Part shown: positions 1 to 7,222 of the stretch, piece after piece
How positions within the stretch are numbered: the first letter of the stretch is position 1
How the letters are laid out: each line of letters begins with the position of its first letter
DNA from: Hyphomicrobiales bacterium
GTDB lineage: Bacteria; Pseudomonadota; Alphaproteobacteria; Rhizobiales; Aestuariivirgaceae
Length of the DNA stretch: 13,040 nucleotides
Reading direction: 5' to 3'
NCBI GenBank assembly: GCA_027051995.1
Contig: JALUFY010000191.1
Span: 1 to 13,040 of the forward strand
Notes under the pieces: generated by a model
What the model saw: the letters and a program-made list of their open reading frames with translations, nothing else
Databases searched by the model: none
What the model was told of the DNA's origin: nothing
Translations under genes and position numbers: made by a program

Positions 1-26
1 CCACCCCAGCAGCGAGAGTTGCTGTT

Positions 27-902
27 CTATGGCTGGCAGGTTGCGCATGTCTTCAGGGCCTCCATGTCGCGTTTCGCCAGCTTGCGGGGCTCGACGATCT
101 TCTCGCCGGTTTCGTATTCGCTCTTGGCGATCAGCGCCGCGCCCACCGCCGTGGTCACCTGCGGCACGGCCGGCGGCACATAGAGCGAGACGGCCATTTC
201 ATCCTCGATGGCCTTCACCAGCCCCTTGTTCAGCGCCGGGCCGCCGTCGAAGAACACCTCCTCGACGATGCCGACGCGCCGCGCCATGCGCGCCAGCCGC
301 TTGGCGATGGCGTAATGGGCTCCGGCGATGATCTCCGAATGCTTCTTGCCGCGCGCCAGCAGGGAGATGATCTCCGACTCCGCGAACACCGTGCAGGTGG
401 AGTTGATGCGGATGGGCACCTCCGCCTGAAGCGCCACATCGCCGATGTCGGTGAGATTGAGCTCCAGAATGCGCGCCAGCGTCTCCAGAAAGCGCCCCGT
501 GCCGGCGGCGCACTTGTCGTTCATGGAAAAGTTGCTGGTGACGCCGTTTTCGTCCAGCGAGATGACCTTGCTGTCCTGCCCGCCGATGTTGACGATGGTG
601 CGCACCCGCACGCCGGCCTTGCGGCCATACCAGACCGCCCCCTTCACGTTGGCGGTGATCTCGGAGATGGTGGAAGTGGCGAAACTGACCAGTCTGCGGC
701 CATATCCGGTGGTGGTGACGCCCTTTATGCCGTCCATGCTCAGGCCGAGCTCGTCCAGAAGCTCCTCAAGCAGGGCGGTCGAGGTCTTTTCGATATGCAC
801 CCCGGTGGTGGTCACCTTGTGGCCGAGGATTTCCTCCCCGGAGATGACCGCCGCCTTGGTGGTGGCCGATCCGATGTCGATACCGGCGAATGCGATTGTC
901 AT
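27..902 (-). CDS. BadF/BadG/HgdC-type ATPase, [4Fe-4S] activator/reductase of the adjacent double-cubane or dehydratase-family protein
   Basis: A 291-residue ASKHA-fold ATPase of the family that includes HgdC, BadF/BadG, E. coli YjiL and the reductase of double-cubane cluster protein. These homodimers hold one [4Fe-4S] cluster at the subunit interface and use ATP to push a low-potential electron into a partner enzyme in the cytoplasm. Visible motifs are the phosphate-1 loop GIDIGSATTKA (7-17), phosphate-2 loop NIGGQDSK (105-112), cluster ligand C131 in CAAGTGRFLE, the second ligand C170 in STCTVFAESE, and the adenosine motif FDGGPALNKG (218-227). Length fits the single-subunit activators. A CATC pair sits at the extreme C-terminus (286-289). 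The start lies 22 nt after the stop of the partner gene, with a modest AGGGA Shine-Dalgarno. It is the last visible gene of the leftward operon; 25 nt remain beyond its stop. Family is certain; the exact partner reaction is not. Confidence 0.95.
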   Translation of the reverse strand: MTIAFAGIDIGSATTKAAVISGEEILGHKVTTTGVHIEKTSTALLEELLDELGLSMDGIKGVTTTGYGRRLVSFATSTISEITANVKGAVWYGRKAGVRVRTIVNIGGQDSKVISLDENGVTSNFSMNDKCAAGTGRFLETLARILELNLTDIGDVALQAEVPIRINSTCTVFAESEIISLLARGKKHSEIIAGAHYAIAKRLARMARRVGIVEEVFFDGGPALNKGLVKAIEDEMAVSLYVPPAVPQVTTAVGAALIAKSEYETGEKIVEPRKLAKRDMEALKTCATCQP

Positions 903-924
903 GTGTGAATTGTCCCTGATTGTC

Positions 925-2247
925 TCAAAGTCTGCCCTTGAGGGTTTCCTGAAAGGCCTCGATGCGGGTGCGCAGCTGCTCCACGTCCTCGGGGCTGTAG
1001 TCGGTTTCGATCTTGAGCATGGGCACGCCCTTTTCGCGCAGCAGCTGCTCGATGATCTTCAGCTCGATATCGAAGGGATGACAGCCCTTGAGCACGTGAT
1101 AGATGACGCCCTCGATGCGGTATTCGTCCACCAGCCTGGCGATGCGGTCGCGCCGCTCGATGGTGTTGGAGAAGGTGGGGCAGGCGCAGGGCAGCACATA
1201 GCGCTCGGCGATGGCCATGAGCATGTCGCCCATGGTGCCTTCGTCCACGCTCACCATGTCGGAGAGATAGCGCTGCGATGTGCAGAACTCGTCGGCCGCC
1301 AGAATGCCGCCCAGGTCCTCGATGATGAAGGGCACCTTCCAGTTGGGAAAGACCATCGGCGAACCGGTGAGCAGAATGCGCGCAGCCCTGGGCGGCGCGG
1401 CGTGCACGCCGTTGGCGATACGCTCCTCCAGCTCCTCGTTGAGGGCGCGCAGGGCTTCCGTCCAGTCCTCCACCTCGTCGTAGAAATAGGCGTTGAGCAC
1501 CTCCAGCGCGTCGCGCCCCAGGATGGGGGCGGGGATGGTCTTGCGCAGGTTCTGGAAGCGCACCACCTCGCGCTGGGCGCGCTGGATCTTGCGGATCGCG
1601 TCGCGCAACTGCCTGCGGCGGATGCGTTTGCCGGTGATCTTCTCCACCCGGCGCTGAAAGCGCTTGACCTCCTCCAGCCAGTAGTCGCGGGCCTTTTCCG
1701 ATTCCTTCACCCGGGGCACGTCCAGCATGTGCACGTCGTCGAAGGGCTCCAGCATCTCGCCCATCTTCAGCTTCCAGTGGCAGCTGGCGGGCAGCGCCAC
1801 CATGTCGCAGCGCTGGTAGAAATCCAGAATGGGCATGGCGGCGAAGCCCATCTCGGACTTCACCATCGGGCAGGCCACGTCGGGCAGGAAATCCTCGCCA
1901 ATCTCGCTGGAATCATGCGCCCCGGCGCACAGGCGCACGGGATATCCGCCAGCGGCGTAAATGATCTCCTCGGGCACGAAGACGCAGTAGGTGCCGACGA
2001 CCTTCTGATCGTCCGATGCCTTGATGACGCCTTCGCCGTTGTGCATGAACTTGCGGAAGATGTCATCGAAATAGGCCATGGCCTTCGGGCGCGAGGGATC
2101 CTTCTCCATCTCCTCGAAGATTTCACGCACCGTCATGGCCAGGTGCAGGCGCACCTTGCGGATCTGGCGCTCCTTGCGCGTCAGCGGCCTGTCCCCCTCC
2201 GGCGTGGCGGAGGCGGGAGCTGGCTGGCCTGGTGGAAGCTCGTTCAT
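925..2247 (-). CDS. 2-hydroxyacyl-CoA dehydratase-family protein, best fit YjiM/double-cubane cluster protein (DCCP) type
   Basis: A 440-residue member of the HgdB/FldB/BcrC/YjiM superfamily, whose cytoplasmic enzymes receive ATP-energised electrons from a BadF-type reductase. Conserved blocks are GTYCVFVPEE (85-94, C88), RLCAGAHD (105-112, C107), VACPMVKS (124-131, C126), ASCHWK (154-159, C156), EFCTSQ (320-325, C322), LPCACP (352-357, C354/C356) and KGCHPF (387-392, C389). From memory these align with the Cys pattern of E. coli YjiM. The central part (about 180-280) is charged and helical, and the end carries KIETDYSPEDVEQLRTR. Only one such subunit is encoded here, whereas classical dehydratases need two different ones. 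That favours a homodimeric DCCP-type reductase, a family shown to reduce acetylene, azide and hydrazine. ATG at 2247 is chosen because it overlaps the upstream stop (ATGA) and has AAGGAA 6 nt before it; the frame stays open further upstream but overlaps the ferredoxin gene. A second subunit beyond the window edge is not excluded. Confidence 0.88.
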   Translation of the reverse strand: MNELPPGQPAPASATPEGDRPLTRKERQIRKVRLHLAMTVREIFEEMEKDPSRPKAMAYFDDIFRKFMHNGEGVIKASDDQKVVGTYCVFVPEEIIYAAGGYPVRLCAGAHDSSEIGEDFLPDVACPMVKSEMGFAAMPILDFYQRCDMVALPASCHWKLKMGEMLEPFDDVHMLDVPRVKESEKARDYWLEEVKRFQRRVEKITGKRIRRRQLRDAIRKIQRAQREVVRFQNLRKTIPAPILGRDALEVLNAYFYDEVEDWTEALRALNEELEERIANGVHAAPPRAARILLTGSPMVFPNWKVPFIIEDLGGILAADEFCTSQRYLSDMVSVDEGTMGDMLMAIAERYVLPCACPTFSNTIERRDRIARLVDEYRIEGVIYHVLKGCHPFDIELKIIEQLLREKGVPMLKIETDYSPEDVEQLRTRIEAFQETLKGRL

Positions 2248-3212
2248 TTCTTTTTCCTTCTTCTCCTTGTTCCCGTTCCGGCCGCTCCGGCGTCCTGGCG
2301 CGCCAGAAAGGCCTCGGCGTCCGCCTTGAGGAAACTGAATCCGGCGAATTGCGCCTCCAGCGCCATGTTCTCCGGGCAGGCCTCCACGCAGCGCAGGCAC
2401 AGGATGCAATCCTGCGTGACCAGGTTTTTCAGCGTCTTTTCCTCTTCGATCTCGCGGATTTCCATCGGGCAGGCGCGGTAGCAGTTGCCGCAGCGCGTGC
2501 ATTTGTCTCCGTCCTTCTTCAGCGAGAACAGGCCGATCTTGTCGAACAGCGACAGGAAGGCCAGCATCGGGCAGTAGGAGCAGAGGAACCGCCGCTTGAC
2601 GAAGGAGGTGGTGAACATCAGCCCCACGAGGATGATGGCCCCGCCGGTCAGCAGCATGGTGGGGATGGAGAGGAAATTGATGGCGAATTGCGTCGTGTCG
2701 CCCCGGAACAGCGGCAGCAGCGGCCGCGCCGGGCACAACTGGCAGTAGGGGGCCGTCCAGTCGCGCGAGATCAGCCCGTTGCCGATGCCCAGCGGAATGA
2801 GGACGAGCAGGGCGAGCAGGATGTATTTCACCGATTTGTAGCGGTGGCGCGTCATCCACGAAAAGCGCGACATGTCGATGGACAGCCAGACACGCAGCTT
2901 CGTGAGCAGGTCTTGCAGAAGACCGATGGGGCAGACCCAGCCGCACCAGGCCTTGTTGAGCACGATGGCCCACAGGGAGGCGATCCCCAGGGCCTTCAGC
3001 AGGCGGATGCCCTGCTCGCCGAGAAACTCCGGCAGGGGGCGCGACAGCATGTGCTGAAAGCCGACGAGAAAACAGCCGCCGCCATGATCCGGCACATAGG
3101 AGCAGGCGAAGGTGGGCAGCCTGTTGCCCAGGTCGATGGCGAACAGCCCGCCATAGATGAGCACCGTGAAGGACAGCAGCTGCACCGCCAGGCGAAGACG
3201 CTGGATGTTCAT
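2244..3212 (-). CDS. NapH-like polytopic membrane protein with two [4Fe-4S] ferredoxin motifs
   Basis: A 322-residue inner-membrane electron-transfer protein of the NapH/NosR/CcoG-related group. Hydrophobic segments lie near 9-29, 72-89, 127-146 and 180-203. Two CxxxCP-type motifs follow membrane segments (C90-GWV-C94-P and C211-SY-C214-P), and C157/C160 form a further CxxCP in a loop. The C-terminal domain carries two classical clusters, C238-x2-C241-x2-C244-x3-C248 and C269-x2-C272-x2-C275-x3-C279, predicted cytoplasmic. Relatives move electrons from quinol or other membrane carriers to Fe-S partners. Here the partner is inferred to be the downstream ATP-dependent reductase. The start is fixed by the ATGA overlap with the upstream gene and a GGGAGG site 9 nt upstream (3222-3227). 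An RRRRKKK tail is encoded by the same purine-rich stretch that forms the next gene's ribosome binding site. Confidence 0.9.
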   Translation of the reverse strand: MNIQRLRLAVQLLSFTVLIYGGLFAIDLGNRLPTFACSYVPDHGGGCFLVGFQHMLSRPLPEFLGEQGIRLLKALGIASLWAIVLNKAWCGWVCPIGLLQDLLTKLRVWLSIDMSRFSWMTRHRYKSVKYILLALLVLIPLGIGNGLISRDWTAPYCQLCPARPLLPLFRGDTTQFAINFLSIPTMLLTGGAIILVGLMFTTSFVKRRFLCSYCPMLAFLSLFDKIGLFSLKKDGDKCTRCGNCYRACPMEIREIEEEKTLKNLVTQDCILCLRCVEACPENMALEAQFAGFSFLKADAEAFLARQDAGAAGTGTRRRRKKK

Positions 3213-4390
3213 GTTCTGGCGCCTCCCTTCGCGCGCCGGCCCTTGCGGCGCGAGCGGCGGATGGCGATGGCCGCGCCCGCGGCGACAACGGTGAAGGAGG
3301 CCACCAGAAAGGCCGTGCTCTTGCTCTCCCATTCCCGCCGCGAGGGGCGCACGCGCAGAACGGTCGTGGCGCTGTAGCGGATTTTCTCTCCGTTCCCGGC
3401 GGCGGTATGGCGCGCCGCGACGAGATATTTCTCGCTGCGCCTGCGCGCCCGCCAGCCGCCGCCCGTGGGCGTCTCCTTGATGATGAAGAAGGAGACTTCG
3501 CCCCTGCCGTCGGTCTTCAGCGCCTTGCGCCAGCCCTTCTGCGTGACCATGACCACGCAGGCGCCCTTCACCGGCGCGCCGCGCAGCGTGACGCGAAAGC
3601 GCGCCATTTCGCCTGTTTGGGTGGAGAAACGCTGGCGGTCATTGTCATACAGGCGCTCGAGGAAAAATTCCGGCTGGCCCTTCCAGTATCCGCCCCCGTT
3701 GAGCACCGGCCGTTCCGTCTTGCTCACCTCGTCGCCATGACTGAACATGTCGTAGAAGGCGAAATGCCGCCGCCGCGCGCCGTTCTTCACCCCGGCGTCC
3801 AGATAGGCGAATATGCGGTGCAGGCCCCACATGCGGGCGTTGAAACGCATGACGCCGGGTTTTTTCGGATCGATGCGGTGGATGCGGTTGTCCGGCGTCT
3901 CCAGCCACAGCGCGGCATGGGTGAGCGCCGTATCTTGCGCGGCGCGCCCGCCAGACCCGCGCCAAGCTCCTTTCAGCGAGGGCGCGGTCTTGTTCATGGC
4001 CTTCATGGCCGCCATCCCGCCTCCCCGCTTGCCGCAGGCCGGGCAGCCCGCGCGGGCGCGCGGCGGAAAGCCGTCATGCCGCAGCCGCAGAATGCGCATG
4101 CGCCGGTTCATGCGCTGGCCGCTCTGGCCATTCAGCCCGCCCGCCGCGGCGCGCATACGCATGCCCATGCGGGAATAATCGAGCCAGTAATAGTCATGCA
4201 GCAGCGGCGCGCAGCCCATGCCACGCATGCCGCGCCGGCGCATGGCGGAAGGCCGCGCGCCCGCGTCATGACGCTGGTCTGCATGAACGCCCGCCGTCTG
4301 CCGTGTCTGCGGCATGGCCGGAGGGGCGGCCCGCGCCGGGAAGACCCCGGCGCACAGCCCCGTCATGGCGATGACAAGCAATCGTTTCAT
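3209..4390 (-). CDS. Exported Met/Arg-rich protein with DUF4198-like domain and C-terminal membrane anchor
   Basis: A 393-residue protein of unknown function. Residues 1-21 form a signal peptide with a probable ARA/AP cleavage site. Residues about 45-135 are low-complexity and rich in Met, Arg and Gly (MRRRGMRGMGC at 50-60, MGMRMR at 75-80), with a CPAC pair at 116-119. Residues about 150-350 resemble DUF4198/COG5266 periplasmic proteins, including a beta-sandwich-like segment FRVTLRGAPVKGACVVMVTQ (265-284) and a later EKYLVAAR (320-327). Some DUF4198 relatives are linked with Ni/Co or other metal uptake. A single hydrophobic helix (359-377) followed by a very basic tail suggests an inner-membrane anchor with the body in the periplasm. 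AGGAGG lies on the stop codon of the receptor gene just upstream, and the stop overlaps the next start (ATGA). Periplasmic placement is well supported; a metal-handling role is inference from composition and context. Confidence 0.75.
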   Translation of the reverse strand: MKRLLVIAMTGLCAGVFPARAAPPAMPQTRQTAGVHADQRHDAGARPSAMRRRGMRGMGCAPLLHDYYWLDYSRMGMRMRAAAGGLNGQSGQRMNRRMRILRLRHDGFPPRARAGCPACGKRGGGMAAMKAMNKTAPSLKGAWRGSGGRAAQDTALTHAALWLETPDNRIHRIDPKKPGVMRFNARMWGLHRIFAYLDAGVKNGARRRHFAFYDMFSHGDEVSKTERPVLNGGGYWKGQPEFFLERLYDNDRQRFSTQTGEMARFRVTLRGAPVKGACVVMVTQKGWRKALKTDGRGEVSFFIIKETPTGGGWRARRRSEKYLVAARHTAAGNGEKIRYSATTVLRVRPSRREWESKSTAFLVASFTVVAAGAAIAIRRSRRKGRRAKGGART

Positions 4391-4395
4391 CTTCG

Positions 4396-4401
4396 CCTCC
4401 T
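4396..4401 (-). promoter_or_regulatory. Shine-Dalgarno AGGAGG overlapping the receptor stop codon
   Basis: The perfect AGGAGG lies 5 nt before the ATG at 4390 and shares bases with the TAG stop of the TonB-dependent receptor (4400-4402). Ribosomes finishing the receptor would sit on this site, so the two genes are probably translationally linked. It also fixes the start of the DUF4198-like gene. Confidence 0.75.
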
Positions 4402-6436
4402 AGAATTGCGCCGTGATGGTGACGCCAACGGCGTAGGAACGCGGCAGGCCGGCCCGGTAGCGGTGCGTGAGCCGCCCCCGGCGCACCGAAGCGGTGACGC
4501 GGCGGGCATATTTCCTGTCCGTCAGATTGCGCACCTGCCCCCAGAAGGTGACCATGCCGTTCCAGGTGTAGCTGGCGCTGAGGTTGAACAGATCCGGGCG
4601 CTTGTATGTCTCGGTATTGGCGCTGTCGGTGAAGTATTTCGAGGAGTGATCCCACTCCAGCTCCAGCTTGGCGCCATCGATTGGCTTTAGGATGAAGCGC
4701 GTGTTCAGGTGGTGCTTCGGCGTGGCATACATGTATTTGCCGTCGAGCACCTGGCCGCTGCGGGTGTATTTGACATACTTGTCGATGGCGTAGGTGTAGG
4801 AGGCCTCCACGCCCGCCCATTTCACCGGCCAGACGCCGATCTGCGCCTCGACGCCCTTCAGCCGCACCTTGCCGATGTTGTGATACTGATGCACTTCACG
4901 GCGGCCGATACGGCGGATGAAATCATCCTGGATGAAGTCCTTGATTGTCGTGTCATGCCAGGAGACATCATAGGTGAACTTTTCATCCAGCACCGAGCCA
5001 CGTGCGCCGATTTCAAAATTCTCGGCTTTTTCCGGTTTCAGGTTCGGATTGTCCAGGTAGATATATCGCCCCGATGACGGCCACATGCGCCGCGCGCTGG
5101 GCGGATTGAACCCCTGGCTGTAGGAAAACCAGATGCTGTTGGTCTGGTTCCATTTCCATGTCACGCCCGTATGCGGCGTAAAGCGATCGAAGGACTTCTT
5201 GCCGTTGTTCGTGGCATCCCTGAAATCCTCGTGATCATGCTTGACGTATTCGTATCGCCCGCCAAGGGTGAATTTCAGGCCATCCAGCCATTCCGTGTTC
5301 GCAAACGGCGAAAATTCGTATTGCGCATAGGGAGAGGTGATGACCGACCTGGTATCGGAACGGCCGATGCGCTCCGAATCGGAATGTGACAGATCCACGC
5401 CCGTGATCAGCTTCGACGCCAGAAAATCGAATTCCCGCGTATAGCGCGGCTTCAGATCATGGCGGTCGCTCTTGTTGTCACCCCAGCGGCCCGTTGATGT
5501 TTCATGGACGAAGCCATAGGGCAGCTCGAACTTTCCGCCGCCGGAGAATTCATGCGTCAGCCGCGCGTCCAGATAGGTGGATTTCGTCGTGCTCGTATAG
5601 GGATCAGGCGCCTGGCCCCAGTCGGCGTCCCACTGGGCCTGCGTCAGGTTGCCGGGATTTTCCGAATAGCTCTTCGTATGCGTGCCGCCCCATTCGAATG
5701 TCGTGGCCGGCGTGATGTCCCACACGAAGCGGAAACTTCCCGTATCCTTCTTCTCCGCCCGCCAGTCGCGCCAGCCATCCAGTTCGTAATGGGAGGCATT
5801 GGCCTTGAAGCCCAGCCGGCCTATCTGCTGTCCGAAGACTTTGGCGTCATCGATGCTGAAGCCGAAGTCCGCCCCCATCCGGTAGCGCCCCCAGGAGCCG
5901 AAATCGGCGAAGGTGCGCAAGGTAGGGCGCTCCGGCGGCTTCCTGGTGATGATGTTGATCACCCCGCCGAAGGCGTGCGACGGATAGAGCGCCGAGGCCG
6001 GGCCCTTGATGATCTCAATGCGCTCGATGTCGAAATTGTTGGCCCCGTCGAAGTTGAAGTTGCCCCGCCCCAGCGGGCGGGTGGCCATGCCGTTTTGCAG
6101 ATTGACGGTATAGTCGCACCAGCCGCAGGGAACGCGCAGGTTGCGCACGTTTGTCATGCCCGGCACGCGGGTCATCAGCTCATAGCGGGTGTTGGTGTAG
6201 TTCACCGTGTCGAGATTGAAGCGTTCCCGGTCAATGACCGTGACGTTTGTCGGCGTGGTCAGCAGTGTCTGCCCGCCCATGACCGTCTTGTCCGGGCTGA
6301 CGAAGTTGGTCGTCACGGTCTTGCCGTTGACGACGATTTCCCGCAGCGCCGTTTCGGCGCCGGCGTGCCGGGTGCAAATCCCCAGCGCCAGAAGGCAGGC
6401 CGCCATGCTGGTTGTTGCTCGCAGATGTTTTTTCAT
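4400..6436 (-). CDS. TonB-dependent outer-membrane receptor
   Basis: A 678-residue gated porin for energised uptake of a metal chelate or cofactor across the outer membrane. A signal peptide covers residues 1-27 (MKKHLRA start, HAGA/E cleavage). A TonB-box-like ALREIVVNGK follows at 30-39. The plug domain spans about 50-167, including FDIERIEIIKGPASALYPSHAFGG-type sequence at 135-158 and GVINIITRKP at 158-167. The 22-strand barrel fills the rest, with the typical NPNLKPEKAENFEIGARG segment, a TDRKYARR motif, and a terminal aromatic residue (VTITAQF). An unusual C104-GW-C107 pair sits in the plug. ATG 6436 is chosen because it gives a clean signal peptide and has GGAG 4 nt upstream; in-frame upstream ATGs would add a basic leader. 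The ligand cannot be read from sequence. Context with a DUF4198-like protein points to a metal or metal complex rather than a sugar. Confidence 0.93.
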   Translation of the reverse strand: MKKHLRATTSMAACLLALGICTRHAGAETALREIVVNGKTVTTNFVSPDKTVMGGQTLLTTPTNVTVIDRERFNLDTVNYTNTRYELMTRVPGMTNVRNLRVPCGWCDYTVNLQNGMATRPLGRGNFNFDGANNFDIERIEIIKGPASALYPSHAFGGVINIITRKPPERPTLRTFADFGSWGRYRMGADFGFSIDDAKVFGQQIGRLGFKANASHYELDGWRDWRAEKKDTGSFRFVWDITPATTFEWGGTHTKSYSENPGNLTQAQWDADWGQAPDPYTSTTKSTYLDARLTHEFSGGGKFELPYGFVHETSTGRWGDNKSDRHDLKPRYTREFDFLASKLITGVDLSHSDSERIGRSDTRSVITSPYAQYEFSPFANTEWLDGLKFTLGGRYEYVKHDHEDFRDATNNGKKSFDRFTPHTGVTWKWNQTNSIWFSYSQGFNPPSARRMWPSSGRYIYLDNPNLKPEKAENFEIGARGSVLDEKFTYDVSWHDTTIKDFIQDDFIRRIGRREVHQYHNIGKVRLKGVEAQIGVWPVKWAGVEASYTYAIDKYVKYTRSGQVLDGKYMYATPKHHLNTRFILKPIDGAKLELEWDHSSKYFTDSANTETYKRPDLFNLSASYTWNGMVTFWGQVRNLTDRKYARRVTASVRRGRLTHRYRAGLPRSYAVGVTITAQF

Positions 6437-6705
6437 GAGTCTCCGCCCCATGTCTGTCCGTTTGATGCCTGTATTTTCCTGGAGGGCGGCGGGCGCTTTT
6501 TTGCGTTCCCGCCGCCGGATCATCCGGCCCATCACCCGGCATGCGGCCAGGCGCGGCCGTGATCAGGCCCATCGCCCGTCTCTTTCCGCGCCCGCCCATG
6601 TCCCCACGCGATGCGCATGCGCATGCCGAGGAGCAATGCCGTCATTCCGGAAGGGATTCCGGGCGTAAACAGGCAGACGAATGCAAGAAAAGAGATGGAC
6701 AGGCC

Positions 6706-7098
6706 TCAGACGGACGCGGGAGGAGCCCTGATGGCGGAAAGCGTGATAACGCCCAGATGCGGGGCGTCATGGCGCAGGACGGGAACGATGACTTCCCCGC
6801 CGAGGAAGGAAGGCTCCGGCGCGGGCATGTCCATCCCGGCCAGAGAGAGTTTCATGTTGTGGACGGAGCAGACCGGGCATTTCTCCGGCGAGGTCTGCTT
6901 GACCGGCGCTTTCTTGCCGGTGGTCAGCTGGAGCACCTTGACGCCCCAGGCCGTGCAGATGACCAGGGAATCGAAACCGCCGCCGGAATTGCGGCTCACC
7001 GGAATGGCCTGGGCGGCCGGAATCAGCGCCTGGAAGATGAGCGCGAACAGCGCCATCCCCATCGCCCAGTCACGCAGCTTTTCCCGGAACAGCCTCAT
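6706..7098 (-). CDS. DUF2946-type small exported protein
   Basis: A 130-residue protein with a signal peptide or N-terminal helix (MALFALIFQALIPAAQA, 15-31). It then has the spaced motifs typical of DUF2946: ICTAWG (47-52, C48), KCPVC (73-77), and RAPP near the C-terminus (124-127). The function of the family is unknown. In my knowledge it often lies beside TonB-dependent receptors and metal-related genes, and the Cys pairs plus SVHNMK (78-83) would suit metal or thiol chemistry in the periplasm. The start at 7098 has GGAG 4 nt upstream and begins just before the hydrophobic segment; the frame extends 21 codons further up to 7161 without coding character. It is the first gene of the leftward cluster, 269 nt before the receptor start. 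That gap holds no convincing gene, and only weak hairpins were noticed in it. Confidence 0.8.
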   Translation of the reverse strand: MRLFREKLRDWAMGMALFALIFQALIPAAQAIPVSRNSGGGFDSLVICTAWGVKVLQLTTGKKAPVKQTSPEKCPVCSVHNMKLSLAGMDMPAPEPSFLGGEVIVPVLRHDAPHLGVITLSAIRAPPASV

Positions 7099-7194
7099 TC
7101 CTCTCCAGGCGGACGGCGCAAACTCCGCGCCCTCCACGCACTCCCTGTCTTCCCCATCCACAACCCGCGCTTGCCGATCGCGCGCGTTCCCGGT

Positions 7195-7202
7195 TGTTAA
7201 TC
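7195..7202 (-). promoter_or_regulatory. Candidate -10 of the leftward anaerobically activated promoter
   Basis: The minus strand reads GATTAACA here, about 30 nt downstream of the anaerobox centre, which is the spacing expected for a class II FNR-type promoter. The match to TATAAT is only partial (about 3 of 6 in the best register), which is usual for activator-dependent promoters. No independent evidence supports it. Confidence 0.35.
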
Positions 7203-7222
7203 ACGTTTTTGTCACGCATTCA

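Noticed and set aside
445..2481. Long plus-strand open frame (678 codons) opposite the DCCP-family, ATPase and ferredoxin genes
   Set aside because: It is antisense to three genes with strong family motifs, has no recognisable domain and is rich in His, Ala and Gly, as expected for an antisense frame in GC-rich DNA.
2248..3288. Upstream in-frame extension of the DCCP-family protein
   Set aside because: The extension would duplicate the whole ferredoxin gene region in another frame. The ATG at 2247 has a ribosome site and an ATGA overlap.
3407..4690. Plus-strand open frame (427 codons) across the DUF4198-like gene and receptor end
   Set aside because: Composition is Ala/Arg/His-rich without domains. 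The opposite strand has a signal peptide, Shine-Dalgarno and coupled junctions.
6532..6645. A 37-codon minus-strand ORF in the gap before the TonB receptor
   Set aside because: No Shine-Dalgarno and no family resemblance; the GC-rich composition is as expected by chance.
6645..6662. TTCCGGAA and CCGGAA-GGGA-TTCCGG palindromes after the DUF2946 gene
   Set aside because: The stem is only 6 bp and is not followed by a T run on the minus strand, so it is not supported as a terminator.
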